Shown: positions 1-8,891 of the stretch, piece after piece
Numbering within the stretch: position 1 is the first letter of the stretch
Layout of the letters: every line of letters begins with the position of its first letter
Source of the DNA: an uncultured Paracoccus sp.
GTDB lineage: Bacteria; Pseudomonadota; Alphaproteobacteria; Rhodobacterales; Rhodobacteraceae
DNA length: 64,000 nucleotides
Assembly: GCF_947496875.1 (NCBI RefSeq)
Contig: NZ_CANMEH010000002.1
Span: 1 to 64,000, forward strand
Direction: 5' to 3'
Translations under genes and position numbers: made by a program
The notes under the pieces: model-generated
What the model saw: only the letters and a program-made list of their open reading frames with translations
Database searches by the model: none
Told to the model about the DNA's origin: nothing

Positions 1-2
1 GC

Positions 3-449
3 ATCGTCATGGCGGTCGCGCAGGGTGCGGGGGTGCTCGGGCGCCTGCTCTGGGGCTGGCTGGCAGACCGCCATGTGAGTCCGCGGATCATGCTCAGCCT
101 GCTTGGCATCATCATGGCCGCCTGCATGGGGGGCATGGCTCTGACCGGCCCCGACTGGGCGCTGTGGATTGTCATCCTGGTCGCGGTCGCGTCCGGCGCA
201 ACCGCCATCGGCTGGAACGGTGTCTTTCTCGCCGAGGTCGCCCGGCTCTCTCCGCCCGGCATGGCCGGGATGATGACCGGCGGGACGCTGTTCTTCACCT
301 TCTTCGGCGTGGTGGTGGGCCCGCCCGCGATAGCGGCGATCATCGGTGCGACCGGGAGCTTTGCAGCTGCCTTCGCGGTCGTGGGCCTGGTGACGCTGAC
401 GGTCGCCGCATTCCTGGGCCTCACGCGTCCCCGCCTTGCCACCAGCTGA
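3..449 (+). CDS. MFS transporter, C-terminal part (5' end outside window)
   Basis: The reading frame is open from the first bases of the window, so this is the last ~149 residues of a longer gene. It holds about four hydrophobic membrane segments. The loop GRLLWGWLADRHVSPR fits the conserved G-x3-D-R/K-x-G-type cytoplasmic loop between helices of Major Facilitator Superfamily carriers. The Gly/Ala-rich stretch MAGMMTGGTLFFTFFGVVVGPP resembles the second-half helices of MFS anion/nitrate-type porters. Substrate cannot be told from this fragment. The gene ends in TGA at 447-449 and is followed by the convergent membrane protein gene at 577-1143. Confidence 0.75.
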   Translation: MVMAVAQGAGVLGRLLWGWLADRHVSPRIMLSLLGIIMAACMGGMALTGPDWALWIVILVAVASGATAIGWNGVFLAEVARLSPPGMAGMMTGGTLFFTFFGVVVGPPAIAAIIGATGSFAAAFAVVGLVTLTVAAFLGLTRPRLATS

Positions 450-576
450 TCCGAGGAGATGCATGGTTCGATCTAACCGTTCGTGCCTCGGACGGTTCAT
501 GATCGCCTTGCTCCCGCCCGGGCGGATCTGGTCATCCTGAACCTGGAGGACGAGATGCAACTTTCGCGGTGGCTTC

Positions 577-1143
577 TTACAGCGTCTCGCCAGTGGGACG
601 CTGCTCTTTCGCGGCCTTCTCGAAAAGCCAGGCCGATGCGAGCCACAGCCCCGCGAAGAACACGGTGATGGGTCCCGTGAAACCCAAGCCGGCAACCAGT
701 GCGATCACGGCCACCAGCAGCTGAGCGAGCGCCACCGCGACCAGGACGCGGGCCATTCCGTACGCCCGGAATCGGACAATGACGGCCCCGATGATCCCGA
801 CCGCGAGCACGCCGCCATACATCCGGTTGGCAGGGTGATCCTCTGACCCGATGATGCCAACGGCACCGTTGATCCAGATCAGGATGAACGCCGCCGTGAG
901 CCCGACCGCGACGGCGGCTCGATACGCCCGATTGACCGTCGTCCTGACGGTCAGTTCATAGGTGAGGCCGACACCGAGGACGAGAGCGCTGGCACAAGCG
1001 AAATCAGCCGGGGTCCAGTCGACCTCGTCAGTGAACCGCATCCCCACCAGAGGCAGCAAGATGAGCGCCGCTGCAATGCTCCAGGCCGCCAGTCTCCAGC
1101 GACTCCGCGGTCGTCCGCCAGGATGTTTCGCATCATCCGCCAT
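577..1143 (-). CDS. Hypothetical multi-pass membrane protein
   Basis: A 188-residue protein I do not recognise. After a short basic N-terminus (PGGRPRSRWR) it has about five or six hydrophobic segments spread evenly to residue ~175, ending in a charged tail (FEKAAKEQRPTGETL), so it is almost certainly an inner-membrane protein. The start ATG at 1143 is preceded by a purine-rich GAGGGAG at about nine bases. It is divergent from the metallo-hydrolase gene at 1255, sharing a ~110-base intergenic region. No catalytic motif is visible. The hydrophobic pattern and the site of the start make a real gene likely, but function is unknown. Confidence 0.6.
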   Translation of the reverse strand: MADDAKHPGGRPRSRWRLAAWSIAAALILLPLVGMRFTDEVDWTPADFACASALVLGVGLTYELTVRTTVNRAYRAAVAVGLTAAFILIWINGAVGIIGSEDHPANRMYGGVLAVGIIGAVIVRFRAYGMARVLVAVALAQLLVAVIALVAGLGFTGPITVFFAGLWLASAWLFEKAAKEQRPTGETL

Positions 1144-1254
1144 GCCCCGGCTCCCTCATGGCAAGGTCCTTCAACCGGCACTGGCCCCACAGCCACTGCG
1201 TCTTCGGGAACGGATTCCCCGGTGATCCGTTCCGCCGGGGAGGAGGGCCCGCCC

Positions 1255-2646
1255 ATGACGCTGCGCTTTGAACAGATCCTGGCCGATGGTGTCGCCGAAT
1301 GCTCCTACCTGCTGGGGGATGATGCCGCGCATGTCTGTGCCGTTGTCGATCCGCGACCCGATGTGGAGATCTATCTCGAGACCGCCCGCCGCTTCGGCCT
1401 CGTCATCACCGATGTCTTCGAGACCCACATCCATGCCGATTTCCTGAGCGGCGCGCGCGAGCTGGTGGACCGGCTTGGCGGGCAGGCGAAGCTCCATGTC
1501 AGCGCCGAGGGTGGCGCCGAGTACGGCTTCGATCACGAGCCCCTGCGGGACGGGGACGAGTTCACCTTCGGCGGTCTGCGGATGAAGGCCCGCTTCACCC
1601 CCGGCCATACGCCCGAGCACATGTCCTACCTGCTGTTCGACGGCGACAAGGACACGCCGTGGGGCGTGCTTTCGGGCGACGCCTTCTTCGTCGACAGCGT
1701 CGGCCGGCCCGACCTGCTGGGCGATGACCAGACCGAGGCGCTGACGGAGAAGCTCTTCCACACCGTGCGGGACGTGTTCATGGCGCTGCCCGATGACGTC
1801 ATCATCTATCCCTGCCACGGGGCTGGCTCTGCCTGCGGGCCCGACATCGGCGACAGGATGTCATCGACCATCGGCTATGAGCGCCGCTTCAACGACTACG
1901 CGAGGATCACAGACCTCGAAGAGTTCAAGAAGGCGATGACGGAGAACGCGCCGCCGGTGCCGACCCATTATCCGCGGCTGAAAAAGGTCAACGCGCGCGG
2001 GCCGGAGGTGCTGCGCAACCTGCCGCGGATCGCGCCGATGACCGTCGAACGCTTCGCCGCGGCCGCCGCAGACGGAGCCCAGATCCTCGACGTGCGGGAC
2101 ATGATGGATTTCGGCGCCGGCCACGTGCCCGGCAGCCTCAACATCGGCGCCCGGCCCGAGCTGTCGGTCTGGGCCGGCTGGCTGCTCGATCCGGAGAAGC
2201 CGATCCACCTGGTCCTGCATGACGACAACGACTTGCCCGAGGTTCTGCGCCTGCTCTGGCGCACCGGCTTCACCGATTTCGGCGGCTATCTTGCCGGCGG
2301 CATGGCCGCGTGGCGCGAAGCAGGACAGGAATTTGCGCAGATCCCGCAGGTCTCCGTGCACGAGCTGAGGGACGCGAAGGAACTGACGCCGCTTGACGTC
2401 CGCAAGCCTGACGAGTGGGACGCGGGGCACGTGCCGGGCGCGCAGCACGCGTTCCTGGGAGAGCTGCCCGAAACGCTGTCCGATCTCGACCGCTCTGCCC
2501 CCTACGCCACCTATTGCGCCAGCGGCTTCCGCGCGTCCATCGCGGCGAGCCTGCTCAAGAAGAGCGGCTTCGAGCGGGTGCGCAACGTGCCCGGAAGCTG
2601 GAAAGCGTGGGAAGCCGCTGGCTTCGAGATCGAGAAACCGAACTGA
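1255..2646 (+). CDS. Metallo-beta-lactamase/double rhodanese fusion, persulfide dioxygenase-like
   Basis: A 463-residue cytoplasmic protein. Residues ~1-235 are a metallo-beta-lactamase fold with the metal motif THIHADFLSG, then a second His in FTPGHTPEHMSY, an Asp in LSGDAFF and YPCHGAGS near the end: the pattern of ETHE1/CstB-type persulfide dioxygenases. Two rhodanese domains follow. The first (~260-355) lacks a catalytic Cys (loop LVLHDDND); the second (~360-460) keeps it in the loop CASGFR. By family knowledge it would oxidise glutathione or CoA persulfide to sulfite and shuttle sulfane sulfur. The start at 1255 is chosen because GGAGGAG lies just upstream; a longer open frame from 1123 overlaps the divergent gene. 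The DUF442 gene follows after 10 bases, so the two form an operon for sulfide/persulfide detoxification. Confidence 0.88.
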   Translation: MTLRFEQILADGVAECSYLLGDDAAHVCAVVDPRPDVEIYLETARRFGLVITDVFETHIHADFLSGARELVDRLGGQAKLHVSAEGGAEYGFDHEPLRDGDEFTFGGLRMKARFTPGHTPEHMSYLLFDGDKDTPWGVLSGDAFFVDSVGRPDLLGDDQTEALTEKLFHTVRDVFMALPDDVIIYPCHGAGSACGPDIGDRMSSTIGYERRFNDYARITDLEEFKKAMTENAPPVPTHYPRLKKVNARGPEVLRNLPRIAPMTVERFAAAAADGAQILDVRDMMDFGAGHVPGSLNIGARPELSVWAGWLLDPEKPIHLVLHDDNDLPEVLRLLWRTGFTDFGGYLAGGMAAWREAGQEFAQIPQVSVHELRDAKELTPLDVRKPDEWDAGHVPGAQHAFLGELPETLSDLDRSAPYATYCASGFRASIAASLLKKSGFERVRNVPGSWKAWEAAGFEIEKPN

Positions 2647-2656
2647 GGAGAGCACG

Positions 2657-3118
2657 ATGCAAGACACCGTCCGCATGAACGACCGCTTCACCGTCGCGAA
2701 GTTTGCACCCGAGGCCGAACAGATCAGGCAGGCCGCACGGGAAGGCTTCCGCTCGCTCGTCAACATGCAGACCGACGGCGAGGATGAGAAGCTGGAAATG
2801 CAGCCGGACGAAGAGGGCCGCGAGGCCGAGGAGGCAGGCCTGGCCTATCTCCATCATCCGGTCGACGGCGAAGAACTCTCCCACGACGTGGTCGACGCCT
2901 TCCGCCGCAAGGCCACCGAGCTGCCGGCGCCAGTGCTTGTTCATTGTGCCTCGGGCAAGCGCTCCGGCGCCTTCGTCATGATGCACATTGCCTCCGAACA
3001 GGGGATGAGCGGCGAAGAGGCCATCGAGAAGGCGGAGGAGATGGGCTTCGAGTGCGACACGCCGGAGCTCGAGAAGTTCGTCAGGGACTACGTCGACAGC
3101 CAGACTGGCAAGGGCTGA
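2657..3118 (+). CDS. DUF442 (BLH) phosphatase-like protein
   Basis: A 153-residue protein of the DUF442/beta-lactamase-hydrolase-like phosphatase family. The core shows the dual-specificity-phosphatase-like active-site loop VHCASGKRSGA near residue 97, in which a nucleophilic Cys is followed by Arg after four residues, as usual for this family. Upstream, GFRSLVNMQTDGEDE matches the typical family opening. In many bacteria this domain is fused to or adjacent to the metallo-beta-lactamase persulfide dioxygenase, as here with a 10-base gap. The role in sulfur metabolism is inferred from that association. The start ATG at 2657 has GAGGAG at about seven bases. Confidence 0.85.
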   Translation: MQDTVRMNDRFTVAKFAPEAEQIRQAAREGFRSLVNMQTDGEDEKLEMQPDEEGREAEEAGLAYLHHPVDGEELSHDVVDAFRRKATELPAPVLVHCASGKRSGAFVMMHIASEQGMSGEEAIEKAEEMGFECDTPELEKFVRDYVDSQTGKG

Positions 3119-3841
3119 AACGCAGCCGGGCCGACGCGCCTCCGTGCCGACCATCCCCGGCACGGAGGCGCGTGAGTTTCCCTCTGCGCGATGGCTGACT
3201 TGAGCGCAGGGTACTCGCCGCACAGGACACCAGAAGGGTCGGAAGGCCCCGCCGCAATCCCGTGTCCTGAAGGCCAGGAGCCGAGGTCATGTCAGGCCGC
3301 GGGTCGGGACACATCGATCGGCTCAATCCGGATGATGTCGCTGGCGGCGGCCCCGATGTCATAGCACGACAGCAAGGTGGCCCAACTTCCGCCGCCTGGT
3401 CGTAAACGTGGACAAGCACGCCCGGGACCCCCACCAGGTCGCCTTCGCCCCGCGCAGTCAGGCAGAATCTTCGACGACAATGTCGCGTTATGGTCGAACG
3501 GTTACTGCGCGGAATACGGCACTTCGAGGCCAGCCCTCGTCGCTTTGAGTTTTCCGCAGTCGATCCACGTTTCAAAGCGATCACCATGCTTCCTGTCAAC
3601 TGAGCTTATTGCGACGGACCACCCGCCTGCCATTACCGACAGGTCCGATATTCGATCACGTACACGCTGGGATATTTGTATGATCCAGATGCTGACCGGT
3701 GATGGAAAGCTGATCTTTTTCTGGCGAACTGACGCTATCTCATTACCGTTCATGAACGAGCTGTCCCGACACCCAATTCGAGTGAGACAGGATCAGAGAT
3801 ACCCTCGCAGGTCCCCTACAGGAGCGTCGCCGGGTCTGTCT
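3119..3841. other. 723-base region without a confident gene
   Basis: Lies between two convergent genes. On the minus strand, 3502-3753 could encode 83 residues with plausible composition (start MNGNEIASVRQ). Just downstream, frames between 3292 and 3480 have protein-like ends such as LVGVPGVLVHVYDQ and IGAAASDIIRIEPIDV but in different registers. This could be a decayed gene read on the minus strand. Nothing here can be named, and base composition is slightly lower in GC than the flanks. Confidence 0.3.
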
Positions 3842-5479
3842 TCACGCGCGCTGGACGACCGTAACATCCCCCAGCGCGGGCGCTTCCACGCGTCCACCCC
3901 GGCGAAAGGCTGCTTCGACCAGATCATAAACACCCTGCTCGAGACGCTGGATTTTCTGGCCTTGGCCTACCACGTCATAGCGATGCAGCCCGTTCAGCAT
4001 GCCTGCATTGGCGACGACCGCGTAACGACGCCCGGGTTCGAGCGAGCTGCCGCCAACGGAGACGGCGGACACCCGTTCGCCGATCGGCCGGCGCAGGTCG
4101 GCGGTCCAGGTAAGGCCGTCGGTCTGGATCAGGCCGCCGACCTTTTCGATGGGATCGTCGGGCGCCAGATTGCTGGCGCTCTGCTCAAGGACGGCATGCA
4201 GCTGCTCGCCGGTAAGCGTCACGGTTGCGATCCTCGCCTCATGCGGCAGCAGCCGGCGAAGTGCCTCGGCGGTGATGGGCCCCGAAGTCAGCGCGACGCC
4301 GTAGCCGACGCCGGGCAACAACGCGATCTCGGCACCGGTCTCCTCGCGCAGGATACGGCCGATCAGCTTGTCGAACGGGCTCTCGACCTCGTAGCTCCGG
4401 CCGATCCGCTCGGCGGCGTCGGCAATCCGTTCCTGCAGCACTTCCTCGTGCGGGGCGCGCAGCTCCTCAAGCAGCGCCGCGACTTCCGTGTCCTCCTCCA
4501 CCTCGTCGGCCCAGAGGGTGTGGACCGCTCCCTCGACCGAAGCGACGGTGCCGCCCTGCAGGGAAAGCGTCACCTCGCCCAGCATCGTGCCGTCCGAGAG
4601 CGCCTGCACGAGCCAGCCATTGCCGATGCGCTCGGGCGGCGAGATCAGGTCGTGGGAATGGGCGGCAATCACCAGGTCGATGCCGTCGACCTCGTGCAGC
4701 ATCTTGCGGTCCACCGCCGACCCCTGGTGCGAGACGACGACCACCAGATCGGCGCGGCGCCGCAGGTCGGGGACCAACCGGCGCGCCTCCTCGATGCCGT
4801 TCGTGAACCGCAATCCCCGGATGTTGTCCGCGTTCGTGGTCAACGGCGTGTTGTGATAGCCGACCGCCAGCAGCCCGACGGAGATACCGCCGATCTCGCG
4901 CACCAACGCCGGGTCGCCCAGCAACGGCTGCCCGGAGGCCTCGTCGCGTACGTTCGCGCCGCGGATCGGGAACTTCGCGATGTTCGCCAGTTCGCGGGTG
5001 CGGTCGAGCCCATAGTCGAAATCGTGGTTGCCGAGCGCCATGAAGTCGTATCCGACCGCGTTCATCAGCCGGATCATCGCCTCGCCCCTTGTCAGATTGC
5101 CGAGCAGATCGTCCGAGAAGCTGTCGCCGCCATCGACCAGCAGCACGTTGCCACTACCCAGCGCCTCACGCCGGTCCCGGACCGCCCTGGCCAGGCGCGG
5201 CATCCCGCCGATCGATCCGGCCCTCGGGAAGTCGAACTCGGATGATTGCCCGGTCTGCGCCAGCGCGTTTCCCGGAGCTACCTCGAAGGCCGAGTGACGC
5301 CCGTGAAAATCGTTGGTGTGCAGGATCGTGACGGTGCCCGCGGCCGGCGTGCCCGAGCGCGCCACGGCAGGCCCGGCAAGGACCGCCGCCGCCCCCGTGA
5401 GGAAGGCGCGGCGGGAGGCATCGGAGCGGAGCCCTGCCCGGATGCTGGCGGTCGCGTCGTCGAGGGGCGTCCGGGACAT
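3842..5479 (-). CDS. Tat-exported 5'-nucleotidase/2',3'-cyclic phosphodiesterase family metallophosphatase
   Basis: A 545-residue secreted enzyme. A twin-arginine signal (SRRAFLTGAAA, residues 22-32) precedes the mature start. The calcineurin-like metallophosphatase domain shows all the usual metal-binding blocks: HTNDFHG, DGGDSFSDD, GNHDFDYG, VVSHQG and AAHSHD. The C-terminal half (from ~340) is the 5'-nucleotidase substrate domain. By family it hydrolyses nucleotides or UDP-sugars in the periplasm. SoxB belongs to the same superfamily, but no sox genes are near, so thiosulfate oxidation is not supported. The ATG at 5479 is chosen over an upstream in-frame start at 5668 because the twin-arginine signal and the GGAG motif begin here. 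Confidence 0.88.
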   Translation of the reverse strand: MSRTPLDDATASIRAGLRSDASRRAFLTGAAAVLAGPAVARSGTPAAGTVTILHTNDFHGRHSAFEVAPGNALAQTGQSSEFDFPRAGSIGGMPRLARAVRDRREALGSGNVLLVDGGDSFSDDLLGNLTRGEAMIRLMNAVGYDFMALGNHDFDYGLDRTRELANIAKFPIRGANVRDEASGQPLLGDPALVREIGGISVGLLAVGYHNTPLTTNADNIRGLRFTNGIEEARRLVPDLRRRADLVVVVSHQGSAVDRKMLHEVDGIDLVIAAHSHDLISPPERIGNGWLVQALSDGTMLGEVTLSLQGGTVASVEGAVHTLWADEVEEDTEVAALLEELRAPHEEVLQERIADAAERIGRSYEVESPFDKLIGRILREETGAEIALLPGVGYGVALTSGPITAEALRRLLPHEARIATVTLTGEQLHAVLEQSASNLAPDDPIEKVGGLIQTDGLTWTADLRRPIGERVSAVSVGGSSLEPGRRYAVVANAGMLNGLHRYDVVGQGQKIQRLEQGVYDLVEAAFRRGGRVEAPALGDVTVVQRA

Positions 5480-5703
5480 CGCATGCTCCGTGTCGAGCCA
5501 GAATAATGCCGGTGGTGGCAGATGACGCGGCGCCAACGTGCCGCCATGGGCAGAGTTCCACCGAGGTGGATGGGTGTGCCAGTTGGGCCGCAATTCAGCT
5601 TCGGGGCGAGACATCCGCGCACTGACGGCGTGAGTGCGGCTGTTCAACAAAATGACTTCGAAGTTCATGCTATGCTCTGCCTCGGAGCCGAAGCGGAGGG
5701 TGG

Positions 5704-6888
5704 ATGACCAACGACCCGGGCATCGTTGCAGGCGTTCCGCATCGCTATACCGGCGCGCGGGTCGCCTCGATCGACCTGCTGCGGGGGTTGATCATGGCGC
5801 TGATGGCGCTGGATCACACGCGCGCCTTCATCCTCGGCTTCACGCCCGATCCCACCGACATCGACACAACAACCGTTCCGCTGTTCGCGACGCGCTGGAT
5901 CACCCATCTTTGCGCGCCGGGCTTCCTGCTGCTGGCGGGCGTGGCGGCGCGGCTGCAGCGTGAGCGACGTGACGCCGGATCGCTCGCCTTGCTCCTCGCC
6001 ACCCGAGGCGCCTTCCTGATCGCGCTCGAACTGACGATCATCGGGTTCGCCTGGATTCCGGACCCGAGCCGCAGCCTCATGCTCCTGCAGGTGATCTGGG
6101 CGATCGGGTGGTCGATGCTGCTTCTGGCGCCGCTGGTCTTCCTGCCGGCGTGGGGAGCCGGAGCAATCGGCGTTGCGCTATCCGTGCTGCACCCCATGCT
6201 ATCGGCGGGCCTGGCGGGCTCCGGCGCACCAACCTGGGCGGGCGCGATCCTCTTTGATGCCAACACGGTCCTTGAGATTGGCGGCATGACCCGGGTGATC
6301 GTGTCCTATCCCATCCTGCCCTGGTTCGGCGTGATGGCCGCGGGATACGCGCTCGGCGACCTGGTCCTTCGCCGTCCCGATGACTGGGCAGCGCGGATCA
6401 CCCGACTCGGCCTTGCCCTGCTGGCGGGCTTTGTGGTCCTGCGCGCCAGCCGCCTTGGTCTTGATCCGGAGCCCTGGCGGACGGACCTTTCCACGTTGCG
6501 GTCGGCGATGTCGTTCCTGAACTGCGAGAAATACCCGCCATCGCCGCTGTTCCTGATGATGACGCTCGGGCCGCTTTTGCTGCTTCTCGCGCTTTTCGAA
6601 CGGTTCGGCGCCGGGCATGCGGAGTGGTTCCTGCGCCCTCTCGGGCAGGCGCCGTTGTTCTTCTACGTCCTGCACCTCTACGCGCTGAGGATCGTCGGAC
6701 TCGCCACCGCGGTTGCCGTCTGGGGGGTCGAGCAATTCGGACCGCCGCCTCTGCACTCGGCGCCGGGCGGGCCGCTATGGGCTGTCTGGCTCGTCTGGAT
6801 TATCGCAATGACTGCGCTCTATCCGCCGACGCGATGGTTCGCCGAGTTTAAGACCCGGCGCCGAACTTGGTGGAGCCGGTACCTGTAG
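5704..6888 (+). CDS. DUF1624/heparan-alpha-glucosaminide N-acetyltransferase-like membrane protein
   Basis: A 394-residue integral membrane protein with about ten hydrophobic segments. The N-terminal motif ASIDLLRGLIMALMALDHTR is the hallmark of the DUF1624/HGSNAT-catalytic and YeiB-like membrane acyltransferase group, with the conserved D-x-x-R-G and the DH pair. A C-terminal HxLYALRI helix and a WP-rich end (LYPPTRWFAEFK) are also typical. Family members move acyl groups across the membrane to glycans; the acceptor is unknown here. It is preceded by GCGGAGGGTGG directly before the ATG and stands alone, divergent from the nucleotidase gene. Confidence 0.8.
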   Translation: MTNDPGIVAGVPHRYTGARVASIDLLRGLIMALMALDHTRAFILGFTPDPTDIDTTTVPLFATRWITHLCAPGFLLLAGVAARLQRERRDAGSLALLLATRGAFLIALELTIIGFAWIPDPSRSLMLLQVIWAIGWSMLLLAPLVFLPAWGAGAIGVALSVLHPMLSAGLAGSGAPTWAGAILFDANTVLEIGGMTRVIVSYPILPWFGVMAAGYALGDLVLRRPDDWAARITRLGLALLAGFVVLRASRLGLDPEPWRTDLSTLRSAMSFLNCEKYPPSPLFLMMTLGPLLLLLALFERFGAGHAEWFLRPLGQAPLFFYVLHLYALRIVGLATAVAVWGVEQFGPPPLHSAPGGPLWAVWLVWIIAMTALYPPTRWFAEFKTRRRTWWSRYL

Positions 6889-7289
6889 GCGAGGTCACGT
6901 CGGCAACACGCCTCGGTGAAACGACTCTTCCTCAACCCGTCAGCTCCTTCAGGTTGGGAAGACTCTACGTCAGCGGGTGGAACCTACCAGGGGCGTCGTA
7001 TTGCATTGCGGATTTTCAGATCCGTGTCTTAATTGCCGACATTGCTGTGGCTTTCGACCACTCGGCCCGCGCGCTTTTGGCGCCAACGGCGGTTAAACAA
7101 CCTAAAGCCAGATCTCTGCTCCAGCGAGCTTCCCCACGCCACGGGAGTTCCGGATGGTTGCTGGTCCGAACCATCGCCATCCACCCCATTCGTCGCGGCC
7201 CAGGTTCCGTCCATCTGGCGAGTTTCGTTCCGGGTTTCGTTCCGATCCCGGATCGTCGTCCCGGCTCAGAAATCGTAAGCACTGATAAT
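6889..7289. other. Intergenic region next to tRNA-Arg, no gene seen
   Basis: About 400 bases with no supported coding sequence. Composition is somewhat less GC-rich than the flanks. It contains a 10-base direct repeat, TTTCGTTCCG at 7223-7232 and 7235-7244, near the 3' side of the tRNA. No integrase or att-like duplication of the tRNA end was found in this window. Confidence 0.4.
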
Positions 7290-7366
7290 TGGTGACCCCG
7301 GCAGGATTTGAACCTGCAACCTGCCCCTTAGGAGGGGGCTGCTCTATCCAGTTGAGCCACGGGGCC
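7290..7366 (-). tRNA. tRNA-Arg (anticodon CCT)
   Basis: A 77-base cloverleaf can be folded on the minus strand. The acceptor stem is GGCCCCG with CGGGGTC (one G-U pair), the D arm GCTC/GAGC, and the anticodon stem GCCCC/GGGGC encloses the loop CTCCTAA with anticodon CCT. The T arm GCAGG/CCTGC encloses TTCAAAT. The 3' CCA is encoded (7290-7292). It reads AGG codons, which are rare in a GC-rich genome. Confidence 0.97.
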
Positions 7367-7467
7367 GCACCCCTCGTCATGCCTGCAGACGCGTGCTTTG
7401 GCAAGCTTGCCGGTCGGGCTGTCATGCGCTAACGGACAAGGGTGGGGATCAGGAGAGATCGCGCCCG

Positions 7468-8490
7468 ATGACGCCGCAGAAACCTCGACGGTCCCTGACC
7501 CTGCGCGACGTGTCCGAGGCGGCCGGCGTCAGCGAGATGACCGTCAGCCGGGTGCTGCGCAACCGGGGCGACGTGTCCCCGGCCACCCGCGAAAAGGTGC
7601 AGACCGCGGCGCGATCGCTCGGCTATGTCCCCAACAAGATCGCGGGGGGGCTGGCCAGCCAGCGGGTGAACCTTGTCGCCGTGGTCATCCCGTCGCTGTC
7701 GAACCTGGTCTTCCCCGACGTCCTGGGCGGGATTTCCGCCGAGCTGGACGACACCGGCCTGCAGCCGGTCGTCGGGGTGACCAACTACGCACCGGCGCGC
7801 GAGGAGACGGTGCTGCACGACATGCTCAGCTGGCGGCCGTCCGGGGTGATCCTGGCGGGTCTGGAACACAGCCGCGGGTCGCGGGCGATGCTGCAGAACG
7901 CCGGCATCCCGATCGTGCAGATCATGGATGTGGACGGCACGCCGATCGACACGGCGGTCGGCGTCAGCCATGACCGCGCCGGGCGCGAGATGGCGGCCGA
8001 GATCCTGCGCGCGGGCTATCGGCGGATCGGCTTCATCGGCACCCACATGCCCGAGGATCATCGCGCCCGCAAACGCTTGACCGGTTTCGAAGGCGCCCTT
8101 GCCGAGGCGGGGGTGGCGCTGGCGGCGCGCGAGTTCTACCAGGGCGGCTCGTCGCTGGCCAAGGGGCGCGAGCTGACCGAGCGGATCCTGGCGCGCGAGC
8201 CTGACCTCGATTTCCTCTACTACTCCAACGATCTGATCGGGGCGGGCGGGCTGATCTGGGCGCGCGACCAGGGGATCGACATCCCGGGACGGTTGGGGCT
8301 TGCGGGCTTCAATGGAGTCGACCTGCTGGACGGGCTGCCGGTGCGGCTGGCCACCACCGACGCGCGGCGTCTGGACATCGGACGGCGGGCCGCGCGGATC
8401 GTGGCCGGCAAGGATCCCCGGCCCGAAGGCGGCGTCATCGCCCTGTCCCCGACCTTCCTGCCCGGTGACACCATCCGGCGCCCGCGCTGA
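7468..8490 (+). CDS. LacI-family transcriptional regulator, gluconate-regulator-like
   Basis: A 340-residue repressor. The N-terminal LacI helix-turn-helix reads TLRDVSEAAGVSEMTVSRVLRN (split: TLRDVSEAAGV then SEMTVSRVLRN), followed by the hinge GYVPNKIAGGLAS. The remainder is a periplasmic-binding-protein-like sugar domain (VNLVAVVIPSLSNLVFPDVL, FIGTHMPEDHRARKR, GLAGFNGVDLLDGLP). It resembles the GntR subgroup that senses gluconate-type sugar acids, but no sugar-acid genes are adjacent, so the target is unknown. The ATG at 7468 has AGGAGAG upstream; an upstream in-frame start at 7393 would run into the tRNA region. It converges with cbpM. Confidence 0.88.
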   Translation: MTPQKPRRSLTLRDVSEAAGVSEMTVSRVLRNRGDVSPATREKVQTAARSLGYVPNKIAGGLASQRVNLVAVVIPSLSNLVFPDVLGGISAELDDTGLQPVVGVTNYAPAREETVLHDMLSWRPSGVILAGLEHSRGSRAMLQNAGIPIVQIMDVDGTPIDTAVGVSHDRAGREMAAEILRAGYRRIGFIGTHMPEDHRARKRLTGFEGALAEAGVALAAREFYQGGSSLAKGRELTERILAREPDLDFLYYSNDLIGAGGLIWARDQGIDIPGRLGLAGFNGVDLLDGLPVRLATTDARRLDIGRRAARIVAGKDPRPEGGVIALSPTFLPGDTIRRPR

Positions 8491-8492
8491 CC

Positions 8493-8512
8493 AGCCCGGG
8501 GGCCGCCGGGCT
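8493..8512. terminator. Hairpin between convergent genes
   Basis: AGCCCGG (8493-8499) pairs with CCGGGCT (8506-8512) around a six-base loop. It sits exactly between the stop codons of the LacI-family gene and cbpM, as expected for a shared bidirectional terminator, though no clear U-tract follows. Confidence 0.4.
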
Positions 8513-8891
8513 ACCCCGGTGTCGTCTCGTCCTCGGTCACGATCGTCACCCGGGTTTCGCGAATGACCTGCCGCAGCCGGGCGCGGGTTTCCGGAGCCTC
8601 GGACGCCACGGCCTGCAGCATCGCGCGCATGTCGCCGCGCAGCCCATTCAGCTGATCGATCAGCGACATGACAAGCGCCAGCCCGTCGCGGTCCAGGTCA
8701 TAGCAATCCTCCAGCTCCAGGATCAGCTGCAGCCGCGCGATGTCGAGGTCGCGGAACAGCGGCCCACGCGCGGACTGGACCGGGCGGACCACGCCGCTGC
8801 GAATCAGCGCCGCCAGTTCGCTGTCGGTCAGCTCGGGCAATGCCTCCAGAATCTCGGCGCGGGTCATCGCCTGGTCGGTCGAGCCTGCCAT
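8511..8891 (-). CDS. cbpM: Chaperone modulator CbpM
   Basis: A 126-residue MerR-like HTH protein. In the N-terminal part, MTRAEILEALPELTDSEL is followed by GVVRPVQSARGPLFRDLDIARL, which matches the CbpM pattern of a truncated MerR HTH with a wing. A helical tail (DRDGLALVMSLIDQLNGLR) follows. CbpM binds the J-domain of CbpA and limits its co-chaperone activity. The gene overlaps the end of cbpA by one base (TGATG); a GTG three bases earlier is an alternative start. Confidence 0.85.
   Translation of the reverse strand: MAGSTDQAMTRAEILEALPELTDSELAALIRSGVVRPVQSARGPLFRDLDIARLQLILELEDCYDLDRDGLALVMSLIDQLNGLRGDMRAMLQAVASEAPETRARLRQVIRETRVTIVTEDETTPG

Noticed and set aside
3377..5245. A 622-codon plus-strand frame
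   Set aside because: Mostly antisense to the 5'-nucleotidase-family gene, whose metal-binding blocks are unambiguous.
3842..5479. The nucleotidase-family gene as soxB
   Set aside because: No other sox gene is present and the sequence blocks fit general 5'-nucleotidases; the nearby persulfide dioxygenase-like gene alone is not enough.
6889..7366. tRNA-Arg as an integration site
   Set aside because: No duplicate of the tRNA 3' end and no integrase were found here.
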